Source of the DNA: JBFLVT01 sp036804525
GTDB lineage: Bacteria; Bacillota; Desulfotomaculia; Desulfotomaculales; JASEER01
Reading direction: 5' to 3'
DNA: 64,000 nt
NCBI GenBank assembly: GCA_036804525.1
Contig: DAIRSE010000008.1
Coordinates: 15,400-79,399 of the forward strand
Below, piece by piece: positions 16,081 through 24,442 of the stretch; positions within the stretch are counted from its first letter, which is position 1; every line of letters begins with the position of its first letter. The position numbers and the translations under genes are program-made. Below the pieces are notes generated by a model. That model saw only the letters and a list, made by a program, of their open reading frames with translations, was not told the origin of the DNA and ran no database searches.

Positions 16081-17448
16081 ATGGGCGAGATGACTGGTAC
16101 AAGCCGGGATAAAAAGTTGTGTGCAAGCGGACAATGGCTGCTGGTGCTGGTTATTGTTTTGTTTTTCCTGGTTGCGTGCCAGGTTCTTCCGGCCGAAGCC
16201 GTGCCGTTAAACCTCGGGCTTGGCGATCTTATAAATGTTGATGTTGATTTGGCGGAGGGCGGCGGCCTCCTGGATGTTACAGCTGATGTTGATACGGGAG
16301 CTGTTCTTCCAGAGGCCGATACCGGTATCTCAGTGGGGCTGGGCGTTGGCGGTTCGTCCCTTCTTGAAGCCGGCGCGAATATGCAGACCGGTTTGCCGGG
16401 TGGCGAAGAGTCCGGCGGGGCCGGTCTTTCTGCTAGCTTGGCGGCTGTAAACGCCCGGTCGTCCTCACTGGTGGATGTCTCTGCCAGCCTGGATGCGGAC
16501 TTAACTGAACTTCCCATAGTGGAGTCCGTATTGCCGAACACTGGCCTCAGTGCGAACCTGGATGCCGGGGCCGGCCTGGGTGCCGACGGCCTTAACGTGG
16601 GCGTTGACACAAGCGCCGACATAGGACTGCAAACCAATCTGCTCACTTCCGGGCTCCTTACGGATACCGTACTGGATGCGGGCCTTGACCTTGGTTTAGG
16701 TGACGGGTTGGACGTCAGCCTGGATGCTGGTGTGGACCTTGGTGGTGAGGTCGGGAGTCCGTTAGGAATCGGCGTTTCAACAGATACCGGACTGGATGCC
16801 GCGCTTGACTTGGGGCTGGGCGACGAAGGCCTGGACGTCGGACTGAACGCTGACCTGGGCATGGATGGTGGGGCCGGCTCCGGTGCACACCTGGATGGCG
16901 AAACGGAGCTGACCGAGACAGTTAGTGAAAAGGGCAGTGAAACCTGTAACGACGGCGAAACTTACAATAGTGAAAATTCTGGTTCCGTCCCCCTGTCGGA
17001 TGAATCCCGGCAGCCTGACGAAAAGTGTTTCGGGGACAAGTCTGAGAAACAAACCAGGGATAATGACAGGGATCGTGATAAGAGCGGCATTGTCTATTCC
17101 CCCGGGGAAAAGCCGGAAATTCTGCTGGATTCTGACCTTAATGGTTTGTGTGTGAATATCAACTCTCTTTTTTGCAATAAAGCAAACCTGGCTCCGGCGG
17201 TCCCCGCCGGCCACGATAATGCTCATCGTTCCCCAGCCATTCCTTGTCCCCCGATTCCTAACACATCGGCCACCACAGCTGCCGGCAGTATAACTGTGGC
17301 TTTGAGTCTGGCAAGCGGAAGCAAAGGCTGGGCCGTATTAGCAGACGGCCTGGCTGCTGTCCCGCTGCTGCCGTCCGGTTGGCTCCCGGATGCTGCGCGT
17401 TGTCAGTACCCTTTACCTGGTATATCTCCATCTGCCCTTCCAGGGTAA
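16081..17448 (+). CDS. secreted low-complexity Leu-Gly-Asp repeat protein
   Basis: About 455 residues from ATG 16081, which has GGGAGG at a proper distance (the frame is open from 16030). A signal peptide with the hydrophobic core WLLVLVIVLFFLVACQVL ends near AEA. Residues ~40-290 are a degenerate repeat of alternating Asp/Val/Leu/Gly units such as LDAGLDLGLGDGLDVSLDAG, almost free of basic and aromatic residues. A charged stretch with KSEKQTRDNDRDRDK follows, then a Pro/Ala-rich end. The alternation suggests beta structure, perhaps calcium-bound or aggregating at the cell surface. No known family recognised. Confidence 0.72.
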   Translation: MGEMTGTSRDKKLCASGQWLLVLVIVLFFLVACQVLPAEAVPLNLGLGDLINVDVDLAEGGGLLDVTADVDTGAVLPEADTGISVGLGVGGSSLLEAGANMQTGLPGGEESGGAGLSASLAAVNARSSSLVDVSASLDADLTELPIVESVLPNTGLSANLDAGAGLGADGLNVGVDTSADIGLQTNLLTSGLLTDTVLDAGLDLGLGDGLDVSLDAGVDLGGEVGSPLGIGVSTDTGLDAALDLGLGDEGLDVGLNADLGMDGGAGSGAHLDGETELTETVSEKGSETCNDGETYNSENSGSVPLSDESRQPDEKCFGDKSEKQTRDNDRDRDKSGIVYSPGEKPEILLDSDLNGLCVNINSLFCNKANLAPAVPAGHDNAHRSPAIPCPPIPNTSATTAAGSITVALSLASGSKGWAVLADGLAAVPLLPSGWLPDAARCQYPLPGISPSALPG

Positions 17449-17727
17449 TGTCTATGCTTCTTTAAGTCCCCCGTTTCTTCACTCATTGCAAACCAGATAA
17501 CGACCTGTCCGGTGGCAGGCTGCGCGGTCTAACGTTAACGGCCTCGCGGTTATTGTCCGCTGCTTGGGTGGTAGCCGGTATTGTCCGTGCCTGCCTCTGA
17601 CCCGCTACGCCGTTCTTGGGCCGGTACCGACCCCCCCTGTCCAAGAAGAGGGATGAGTGCGGCGCGCATGCCGGTTACCACCGGCAGGTCAAACAAAACT
17701 TCGTCAATGTACCTTGGAGGTGTCGGC

Positions 17728-18015
17728 ATGGAAGCTAGAACCTGTTCCCGCTGCGGTCAAGATTGGTATTCGGCAGATACGGTAACAGTGTGGGTATGCT
17801 CCCGGTGCGGCGCAAAAATGCCACCCATTGAAACGATCAAGTGGCCCGGATTTGCAACAACTCTGCCGCCTAAATCGAAAGGAACCGGTGGTGCCGCCGC
17901 CGAGCTGGATAGTGAGTCCCACGAAGTGGCTGACGGTTTGGTAGGAGATAGGGCCGGAGGCAATCCTGCTTCTCTACTTGTTTTCAGGCTGCGTGGTTTG
18001 GAGGAGTATAAGTGA
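17728..18015 (+). CDS. small zinc-ribbon protein
   Basis: A 95-residue protein with two CxxC knuckles, TCSRCGQDW and VCSRCGAKM, within the first 35 residues, which would bind one zinc ion. The rest is polar and low in structure. Start ATG 17728 is preceded by TTGGAGGTG; the frame is open from 17581 but the upstream part looks non-coding. It overlaps the MEDS gene by 4 bases, so the two are co-translated and probably work together. Confidence 0.72.
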   Translation: MEARTCSRCGQDWYSADTVTVWVCSRCGAKMPPIETIKWPGFATTLPPKSKGTGGAAAELDSESHEVADGLVGDRAGGNPASLLVFRLRGLEEYK

Positions 18016-18695
18016 GAACCCCTGTCCTTTCGACTGATGGCTTGCATCTGCAGGTCGGTGACCACGTCTGTGTTCTGCATGAGGGAGCAATGCAACGGAC
18101 TGCGCTGCTTCTCTTGCTACTCGATAACGGCTTAGCCGATAAAGCAAAATGCCTGTACCTCGTAGATGACTATACGGTATTCTATCAGGCTCCGGAACTA
18201 TTTCGGTTGCTTAAGGATATCAAGCACCTGTATCCCGGCCGGTTGGACTTTGTTAGCCGGGAAGAGTTCTTCCCCGGGGGTAAGTCCTTTGATCCGGACG
18301 CAACTGTCACAATTCTTGGTGAACAGGAATCCCAGGCCTTGAAAGAAGGATACACCAGCCTGCAGGTGGCCGTAGAAATGACCTGGATGCTCAGTTCCGG
18401 GGTAACCCTGGAGCGTATAGTGGATTACGAAAAGAAGTTGAACGCTTACTGCGGAAGAAGCCGATGCGCCGTAGCATGTGCCTATGATCTGCTGCGCTTT
18501 CCGCCAGTGATGCTGGTGAATGCCGTTACGGTTCACCCCCTGGTCCTTGTGCACGGAGCGCTGTGCAATAACATTTACTACATTCCAAATCCCAACCTCC
18601 GCTTGGATCCGTGGGCTTCAGGAACCATTTTGCGCCACTATTTGCAGCAGCTCAAGGAGTGTGCACCCTATCTTAAGCGGGCGCAAAAGAAATAA
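18012..18695 (+). CDS. MEDS-domain sensory protein (DcmR-like)
   Basis: A 227-residue protein matching the MEDS domain (methanogen/methylotroph DcmR sensory domain) over its whole length: GDHVCVLHE near residue 16, KCLYLVDDYTVFYQ, then EGYTSLQVAVEMTWMLSSG and the late HPLVLVHGALCNNIYYIP. MEDS proteins sense small molecules or regulate anti-sigma-type switches. No output domain is fused, so it should act through a partner, possibly the zinc-ribbon protein encoded just upstream. Start GTG 18012 overlaps that gene. A strong terminator follows. Confidence 0.85.
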   Translation: MRTPVLSTDGLHLQVGDHVCVLHEGAMQRTALLLLLLDNGLADKAKCLYLVDDYTVFYQAPELFRLLKDIKHLYPGRLDFVSREEFFPGGKSFDPDATVTILGEQESQALKEGYTSLQVAVEMTWMLSSGVTLERIVDYEKKLNAYCGRSRCAVACAYDLLRFPPVMLVNAVTVHPLVLVHGALCNNIYYIPNPNLRLDPWASGTILRHYLQQLKECAPYLKRAQKK

Positions 18696-18708
18696 ACGCA
18701 GGCGGCGA

Positions 18709-18743
18709 GAAAGCGGTGCCCCTCCTAAAGGGGCACCGCTTTC
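18709..18743 (+). terminator. hairpin terminator after the MEDS gene
   Basis: A perfect 14-bp inverted repeat GAAAGCGGTGCCCC / GGGGCACCGCTTTC with a 7-base loop, directly downstream of the MEDS gene. Only a short T run follows on the plus strand. Confidence 0.7.
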
Positions 18744-18870
18744 ACCATCGGCTTTTGGCGGCCCGGGCAATATTCTTAGGAGCAGCTTTGCTGAAGGAGT
18801 ATGGGCGGTCTCCAGGTAATATTTATACTGCCCGAAGCCTTCCTTAGACTTTCGCGGGGGCGGTGTCCTA

Positions 18871-19233
18871 TTGAGGCCGGTAACCCTTATACTCTGTCTT
18901 TTAGCACTTCTAATTCTTCTTGTCCCGGGTTACGCCCGGGCTTCGTATTCGGGCACGGTGGTTCACGCACCCTCTACTTACCCGGCCAACATCCGGAATG
19001 CCGCCCGGGCCGCGAGACTGGTCAACTGCCAGGTTATCTTCCCGGGGCAGGTCTTCTCGTTCAATGCCGCTGTCGGGCCCCGTACCGTCGCCAACGGTTT
19101 CATTCCGGGGAAAACAATTATTAACGGGAACTCTGTCTACACCGACGTGGGCTCCGGCATCTGCCGGACCGCCAGCGCTTTTTATTCTCCCTTATCCTCT
19201 TCGTCATCCTCTTCTTCGTCTTCTTCTCCGTAA
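18871..19233 (+). pseudogene. truncated VanW-domain protein
   Basis: A signal peptide (TLILCLLALLILLVPGYARA) is followed by a VanW-type core: FPGQVFSFNAAVGPRTVANG and VYTDVGSGICRTASAFY. In intact proteins this motif is followed by 60 or more residues; here the frame runs into a poly-serine tail that is only the antisense of the acidic tail of the convergent gene. The C-terminal part is therefore lost. Start TTG 18871 is uncertain. It may be a remnant or a naturally short secreted protein. Confidence 0.6.
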
Positions 19234-19496
19234 CCGACCCCTACGCTGCCGCCCTCGTATTCTTCTTCTTCCTCATCCTCGTCTTCCTCATCCAGCTTTT
19301 CTTCTTCGTGCTCAACATACTGCAACTCTTCGTCCGCTTCAACCACCGCCCTGTAAATTATCTTGTACATTTCACCTGCCGTGGCGGCCACTTCAAGCGG
19401 ATCATGGTTTGCGGAGAGCTGATTCAGGGATAGTTTTTCGATACAGGCTTTGGCCAGTTCAGCAGCGGCTTCAACCTGTTCGTCGCGAACTGACAC
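19182..19496 (-). CDS. small protein with a highly acidic tail
   Basis: A 104-residue protein. Residues 1-65 are predicted helical (AAELAKACIEKLSLNQL and so on), and the last ~40 residues are mostly Glu and Asp with a short glycine-rich break. GTG 19496 has a textbook AAAGGAGGTGA ribosome site, which makes it a real gene. Its 3' end overlaps the truncated VanW gene by 52 bases on the opposite strand. No family recognised. Confidence 0.65.
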   Translation of the reverse strand: MSVRDEQVEAAAELAKACIEKLSLNQLSANHDPLEVAATAGEMYKIIYRAVVEADEELQYVEHEEEKLDEEDEDEEEEEYEGGSVGVGYGEEDEEEDDEEDKGE

Positions 19497-19802
19497 GGCT
19501 TCACCTCCTTTAGTCTGGCAACGGTAAGCGTTAACCGGGATTAATATAAGTATTCAATGCGGGGGGAGAAACACCTGTAAAGCTATGAGGACGCTCCTTA
19601 TTAGTAACTCATCATTTCCCAGGGGACGGTTATAGCTACGGCGGGGAAGAGACATTAAAATAGAAGAAAAATTAGGAAGGGTCCATGGCCGCGGGGAAGA
19701 AGACAAAGATTGTTACGTTGAGACATGCTTGGTCTTATTTGTAAACAGTGTGAAGCATCGAAATATTAACGGCAAAGAAAGCCTGGAGGTGCATCGCCAT
19801 AA
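19497..19802. other. intergenic stretch without recognisable gene
   Basis: Between the acidic-tail gene and the DUF2007 gene. No coding frame with a ribosome site, no clear hairpin terminator. GGAGGTG just before 19803 belongs to the next gene. Confidence 0.5.
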
Positions 19803-20024
19803 ATGTCGTTGGTGAAGGTTAAGAACTTCCCCAGTAGGATGTTTGCGGAGCAGGCTCGGGAAATGCTCGAACGAGAAGGTATTCCGGCGGTTATTAAGTC
19901 TCCGGACGCCGGCATACTTGGTACGACCGGGTCGTGGGTGGTTCAGGGAGCGGATTTGTACGTGCCCGAAGAATTTGCAGAAAGAGCTTATGAACTGGTG
20001 ACTGTTATCTTCGATGGATGGTAG
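19803..20024 (+). CDS. DUF2007 putative signal-transducing protein
   Basis: A 73-residue protein matching the short DUF2007 family: VKVKNFPSRMFAEQAREMLEREGIPA at the N-terminus and the ADLYVPEEFAERAYELV end. Members are thought to be ferredoxin-like-fold signalling or PII-like modules with unknown ligand. GGAGGTG is 11 bases upstream of ATG 19803. Confidence 0.82.
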   Translation: MSLVKVKNFPSRMFAEQAREMLEREGIPAVIKSPDAGILGTTGSWVVQGADLYVPEEFAERAYELVTVIFDGW

Positions 20025-20048
20025 GGTGAGGTCAGCCTAAAAGGGAGA

Positions 20049-20200
20049 TCAACTACCGGTACGTAATCCGGCATCTTTAAGCAATTGCCCCAGTTTGCGG
20101 AAGTCATCCTCAATGACGGGTTCCAGGTTGCGCTGATAGATTACACGGGCCGGGTGAAACAAGGGGAAGGCTATAGCCTTGGGATTCAAGGAGTTGATCC
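20049..20200 (-). pseudogene. uracil-DNA glycosylase C-terminal remnant
   Basis: On the minus strand the peptide AFPLFHPARVIYQRNLEP followed by VIEDDFRKLGQLLKDAG matches the end of family 4/5 uracil-DNA glycosylases, where the His-Pro of FPLxHPA is the active-site loop. The upstream part of the gene cannot be followed in frame; frame-shifted hints continue to about 20300 under the EamA start. A decayed remnant is likely. Confidence 0.55.
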
Positions 20201-20297
20201 GGGACCGTCGAATAGGCTTTAATGGTAAAGACTTCGTCCCAGCAGCCATGTGGTCCTTGCTGTACCAAAAACAGAACGAAACGGAGCAGAGGATACA

Positions 20298-21284
20298 GTG
20301 GGAAAATTGCTGTCTTCATCTTCCAGCAGTGTGCCGGCGGGTTCCACCATCCCGTGGGCTGGGCTTATCCACCTTTTTATCGTCTACGTGGTTTGGGGGA
20401 GCACTTACCTGGCGATCCGGGTGGCGGTCCGTGAGGGTGCGGGGTTTCCGCCGTTTGCGTTGGGCGCCTCGCGCGTTCTCCTTGCCGGGGGGCTGCTCAT
20501 CCTGTGGGCGGTACTGACGCGAAACCGTTGGCGGCCAACCCCGAAGGAGTTGGCCGTGCTGGCGGCCACGGGGCTCCTGCTCTGGACAGGAGGAAACGGC
20601 ATGGTTAACTGGGCCGAGCAGCGCGCCGATTCGGGGTACGCCGCCCTGCTAGTCGGGTCGCTGCCGATCTGGGTAGCCTTAATCGAGGCTATCCTTGACC
20701 GGCGACTGCCGTCCTTGCTCTTTGTATTTTCGCTTCTGGTCGGATTTGCCGGCGTGGGCTTGCTGACCCTTCCGGTACTGTCTACAGGCACAAGATCGGA
20801 TATTCTGTCAGTACTGGCGCTGATCCTTGCTCCGATCTGCTGGGGCCTGGGGTCGATCATCCAGCAGCGCCGCCCCGTTGAGCTTACGGTTCCTGTGTGT
20901 TCCGGGTACCAGCACCTTTTCGGAGGCTTCGGATTTTTGGTGTTGACGATCGCCACGGGTGAGCCGCTTCCAAACCCCACGCCGGAAGCCTGGCTGGCCT
21001 GGGGATACCTGCTTGTCTTCGGCTCTCTCATCGCCTTTACTTCGTTCATTATGGCCATCCGCCTCCTCCCGATGAACATCGTCATGACCTACCCCTATGT
21101 TAATCCGGTGATTGCGGTGATCCTGGGCTGGCTCATCCTGGGTGAGGAGATCACGGCGACGACCATCAGCGGTATGCTTCTCGTCCTGCTCGGGGTGGCC
21201 GGGGTTTTCCGTGACCGGTACCGGATGCCTCCGAAAGCAACCGGGCGGCCGGAGCAGGTTACGGCCGTAAAAGCAACACGGTAG
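20298..21284 (+). CDS. EamA/DMT-family transporter
   Basis: About 328 residues with ten hydrophobic segments and the duplicated EamA architecture. Typical landmarks: VYVVWGSTYLAIRVAV in helix 1, GGNGMVNWAEQ after helix 3, and the second-half end MTYPYVNPVIAVILGWLILGE. Members export amino acids or metabolites. The frame opens at 20250; GTG 20298 with GCAGAGG upstream is a likely start because it directly precedes the first helix region. It overlaps the decayed glycosylase remnant on the other strand. Confidence 0.88.
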   Translation: MGKLLSSSSSSVPAGSTIPWAGLIHLFIVYVVWGSTYLAIRVAVREGAGFPPFALGASRVLLAGGLLILWAVLTRNRWRPTPKELAVLAATGLLLWTGGNGMVNWAEQRADSGYAALLVGSLPIWVALIEAILDRRLPSLLFVFSLLVGFAGVGLLTLPVLSTGTRSDILSVLALILAPICWGLGSIIQQRRPVELTVPVCSGYQHLFGGFGFLVLTIATGEPLPNPTPEAWLAWGYLLVFGSLIAFTSFIMAIRLLPMNIVMTYPYVNPVIAVILGWLILGEEITATTISGMLLVLLGVAGVFRDRYRMPPKATGRPEQVTAVKATR

Positions 21285-21307
21285 TACCACCGGTTAAAGG
21301 GGAAGAT

Positions 21308-22420
21308 TCAGGGCTTCTCCAGGATCAGGATGTATTCGTGCTTAAAGACGTAGAAGCCGCCCAGCAGGGCGCGGTAGCGCCAGAGTTCTTTCTGGCTGCG
21401 CTTGCTTTTGGTTTGTTCAAAGTTCTTCACGACGATGCTTTTTAGCTTTAAGCCCCGGCTCATCGCTTCCTGCATGCAGTAAAAACCCAGCGGGATCCAC
21501 TCTCTTTTGCTGTACTTGTCCCCGATGACGATGCCCACGTAACGTCCTTTGCGCAAAAGCGGCAGGGTGTTGTCGAGCACGGCCCCGAACATCTGTAGAA
21601 AATCTTCTGTTGATTGGGCATTGGAAAGATCGTTTGGGTCCGACGTAAATTGAATAATGTCGTGATACGGGGGGTGCATAAGGTAGAGGTCGACAGCATC
21701 AAACCCCATATCATGAATCAGCGTTTTAAAGTCAAAGCACCTGCTGTCTCCCGCTTCGACCCGGGTGGTGACGTTGTGGGGATTCTCTTCGGCCGCGATC
21801 AGCTCGCGGGCTTTCTCAACGGTAGCCGGGTTGATCTCGACACCGGCGCCGTGTCGGCCCAGCCTCCGGCACTCGATCAGCGTGGTGCCGCTGCCCGCAA
21901 AGGGGTCGACGACCAGGTCTCCCTTCCTGGTGTAACGCAGCATAAGCTGGCGGGGGATCTGGGGAATATAGTTGCCCCAGTACCATCCCAGGTGAGCTCC
22001 GGATTGGTCGCGGCGGTCGATGTTCCACAAGCTGTCGGTGATGATCTCGTCGTAGTCCTTCCAGCGGCGGAGATTGATGTCGTTGATTCTGCCGGTCTTA
22101 GCTTCGGTCAGGCTCTTTTTTAAGCGTTGGGCATAGTAGTAAGCCCGCTCGTACGTATAGGCATCCAGGATCTGCTGGAGTTCTTCAAGAAGGGGCTTGA
22201 GCTTCAAAAGTATGCCTTCCCCGTTAGTGTTTACCAGTTCATCGTCCAACACCTCGACAATTCTTTTAAGATTCGCCGCCCTGGCCTTGAGGCCGGCAAT
22301 ATCCGGTTGGTTCAGGATGGCATCAATCAGCTGCAGCAATCTGTTTTTGTCGGCAGAAATATACTCGCTGTCATCGCGGCCAATGATTTTGCCGTTGAAA
22401 GTGTGCATGCTGTTCCCCAT
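21308..22420 (-). CDS. DNA methyltransferase (N4/N6 type), orphan
   Basis: A 370-residue enzyme from ATG 22420 (the frame extends to 22585 but AGGAAG precedes 22420). The SAM motif I is DPFAGSGTT near residue 175, followed by the catalytic motif IV as MHPPY near 235, a variant of the usual (D/N/S)PP(Y/F). The N-terminal ~130 residues are helical, rich in Leu, Lys and Glu, and not part of the catalytic core. There is no restriction gene next to it. A role in DNA modification or regulation is inferred. Confidence 0.8.
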   Translation of the reverse strand: MGNSMHTFNGKIIGRDDSEYISADKNRLLQLIDAILNQPDIAGLKARAANLKRIVEVLDDELVNTNGEGILLKLKPLLEELQQILDAYTYERAYYYAQRLKKSLTEAKTGRINDINLRRWKDYDEIITDSLWNIDRRDQSGAHLGWYWGNYIPQIPRQLMLRYTRKGDLVVDPFAGSGTTLIECRRLGRHGAGVEINPATVEKARELIAAEENPHNVTTRVEAGDSRCFDFKTLIHDMGFDAVDLYLMHPPYHDIIQFTSDPNDLSNAQSTEDFLQMFGAVLDNTLPLLRKGRYVGIVIGDKYSKREWIPLGFYCMQEAMSRGLKLKSIVVKNFEQTKSKRSQKELWRYRALLGGFYVFKHEYILILEKP

Positions 22421-22636
22421 TATCGTCTTCCTACTTAGGATTTGCTGCTTAACGATTCGGCGGCGATCAGTCTGCATCCTTCCTGGAAGCCTGAATAGCG
22501 GTCCATCGGCTGAAGAGAAAGACCGCCGGCATTGCAGGGTTTGGCTGCAGGCGCCCCATTTTTGCGTATTGAGCAGGTATTTCATACGACAGCAAGAATA
22601 GTAAGGGCATCCATATCTTTTGGGGGAGAGGAGAAA

Positions 22637-23635
22637 GTGTCCAGAAGGTTTCTTGCTGTCTTAGTCTTACTGTCTGCATTCTTGCTGCTCCTGGCCGGCT
22701 GCGGCGGCGGGAAAGAACCGTCCAAAGCGGAGCCGGTGAAGTTCAAGCTTGCGCACTGCACGTGGGTAGGCTATGCGCCGCTTTATATTGCCCAGGAAAA
22801 GGGCTTCTTCGCCAAGTATAACATTGCGCCGGAATTGGTTATTATCGAGGACGAGTCCCAGTATGCGGGAGCTCTGGCCTCAGGCCAGATCCAGGCTTTG
22901 GGCAACGTTTTGGACCGGGAAGTCATCCATTTTGCCAAGGGAACACCGGAGAAATTCATCTTTGCGATGGACGAGTCAGCCGGCGGTGACGGTATTATCG
23001 CCAAAAAGGAGATCACCAGAGTAGAGGATCTGAAGGGCGCTACGGTGGGATTGGACAAGTCTTCGACCTCGTATTTCTTCTTCCTCACGGTGCTGGATAA
23101 GTACGGCCTTAAGGAAGAGGACGTCACCATCCAGGAGATGGGCGCCGGCGACGCCGGAGCCGCTTTCGTAGCCGGGAAACTGGATGCGGCGGTCACCTGG
23201 GAACCCTGGCTGAGCAATGCCTCGCAGCGCGAGGGCGGCCACGTGCTGGTCAACAGTAAGGACTTCCCGCGGACCATTGTCGACGTCATCGTGATGCGCG
23301 AGGACTTTGTGAAGGAACACCCGGAAGCGGCAACCGGACTGGCGGCGGCCTGGTTTGACGCCATCGACTACTACCGGCAGCACGTCGACGAGGGCAACGA
23401 GATCATGGCGAAAGCCCTTGGGCTGGGGACCGAAGAAGTTGCCGAGATGGCCCGGGGCGTACAGTTCTTCGGCAGAGAAGAGAACCTGGCTTTCTTTGAT
23501 GAAGCTGCGGACGACGGTGTTTTCAATGTGGCGGAGCGTGCGGTAAGGTTCTGGACGGAGAAAGGCATTATCGACAAGGCGTTTGATCTTACCGCCTTGA
23601 TAGACAACCGGTTCGTTAAAGAGGCGGCAGAATAG
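22637..23635 (+). CDS. ABC transporter substrate-binding lipoprotein, SsuA/TauA-like
   Basis: A 332-residue lipoprotein from GTG 22637, which has GGGGGAGAGGAG upstream. The lipobox is LLAGC. The mature part starts with WVGYAPLYIAQEKGFFAKYN, the typical opening of nitrate/sulfonate/taurine-type binding proteins, and contains GKLDAAVTWEPWLSNA. The ligand may be a sulfonate, nitrate-like anion or pyrimidine precursor. Operon with the permease (1 base apart) and ATPase. Confidence 0.88.
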   Translation: MSRRFLAVLVLLSAFLLLLAGCGGGKEPSKAEPVKFKLAHCTWVGYAPLYIAQEKGFFAKYNIAPELVIIEDESQYAGALASGQIQALGNVLDREVIHFAKGTPEKFIFAMDESAGGDGIIAKKEITRVEDLKGATVGLDKSSTSYFFFLTVLDKYGLKEEDVTIQEMGAGDAGAAFVAGKLDAAVTWEPWLSNASQREGGHVLVNSKDFPRTIVDVIVMREDFVKEHPEAATGLAAAWFDAIDYYRQHVDEGNEIMAKALGLGTEEVAEMARGVQFFGREENLAFFDEAADDGVFNVAERAVRFWTEKGIIDKAFDLTALIDNRFVKEAAE

Positions 23636-23636
23636 A

Positions 23637-24431
23637 GTGTTAAGAAAGCAGATCGTCCCGATTCAATTGAAGACAAGTGGGGCTTTAACCCTGCTTTCTT
23701 TTTTGTTGCTGGCAATTGCGTGGTGCGGGCTTTCATACGGGGGCGCGGTTAAGGACGTATTCTTGCCGACACCGGACGAAGTGCTCCGGGCTTTTGGCAA
23801 AATGCACGCCGAAGGGATCCTGATCCCCTACACCCTTGCCAGCCTTTATCGCGTCGTGGTGGGGTGGGCGCTGGCCGTAATTGTGGCCGTTCCCCTTGGC
23901 ATATTGATCAGTACCTCGATGAGAGTCGAGGCGTTGTGCGAGCCGGTGATCGATTTCGCCCGTTACCTGCCGGTGGTGGCGCTGGTACCCCTGACCATCC
24001 TTTACTTCGGCATCGGGGACGTGCAGAAGTTCGCGATCATTTTTCTGGGCACCTTTTTCCAGCTTGTGCTCATGGTCAGTGACGCGGTCAATAAGGTGCC
24101 CCGGGATCTGCTGCGGGCGGCTGCCACCCTGGGAGCCAGCAGGAGACAGACTTACCTGATGGTGCTGCTGCCGGCCTCGCTTCCGGGGATAATGGACAGC
24201 TTGCGCATCACCATCGGCTGGGCCTGGACATACCTGGTGGTTGCTGAACTGGTGGCCGCGAACTCGGGCCTGGGGTACATGATTTTACGGGCGCAGCGCT
24301 TTCTGGCCATCGACCGCATTTTTGCCGGCCTGGTGATTATCGGGCTGTTAGGCCTGGCGACGGACTGCTTTTTTAAGTGGTTGACCAGGGTGGCTGTGCC
24401 CTGGAGTGAAAAAGTAGGTGATCGGCCATAA
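23637..24431 (+). CDS. ABC transporter permease, SsuC/TauC-like
   Basis: A 264-residue inner-membrane permease with six hydrophobic segments. The start GTG 23637 follows the previous stop by one base. The EAA loop reads LLRAAATLGASRRQTYLMVLLPASLPGI around residue 165, then GWAWTYLVVAELVAA, both typical of the sulfonate/nitrate class. Confidence 0.92.
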   Translation: MLRKQIVPIQLKTSGALTLLSFLLLAIAWCGLSYGGAVKDVFLPTPDEVLRAFGKMHAEGILIPYTLASLYRVVVGWALAVIVAVPLGILISTSMRVEALCEPVIDFARYLPVVALVPLTILYFGIGDVQKFAIIFLGTFFQLVLMVSDAVNKVPRDLLRAAATLGASRRQTYLMVLLPASLPGIMDSLRITIGWAWTYLVVAELVAANSGLGYMILRAQRFLAIDRIFAGLVIIGLLGLATDCFFKWLTRVAVPWSEKVGDRP

Positions 24432-24442
24432 GTAAGCTGGTT

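Noticed and set aside
15864..16862. 332-codon minus-strand ORF opposite the low-complexity secreted protein
   Set aside because: Ser/Pro/Arg/Thr-rich shadow of the Leu-Gly-Asp repeat; no ribosome site; the sense frame has a signal peptide and ribosome site.
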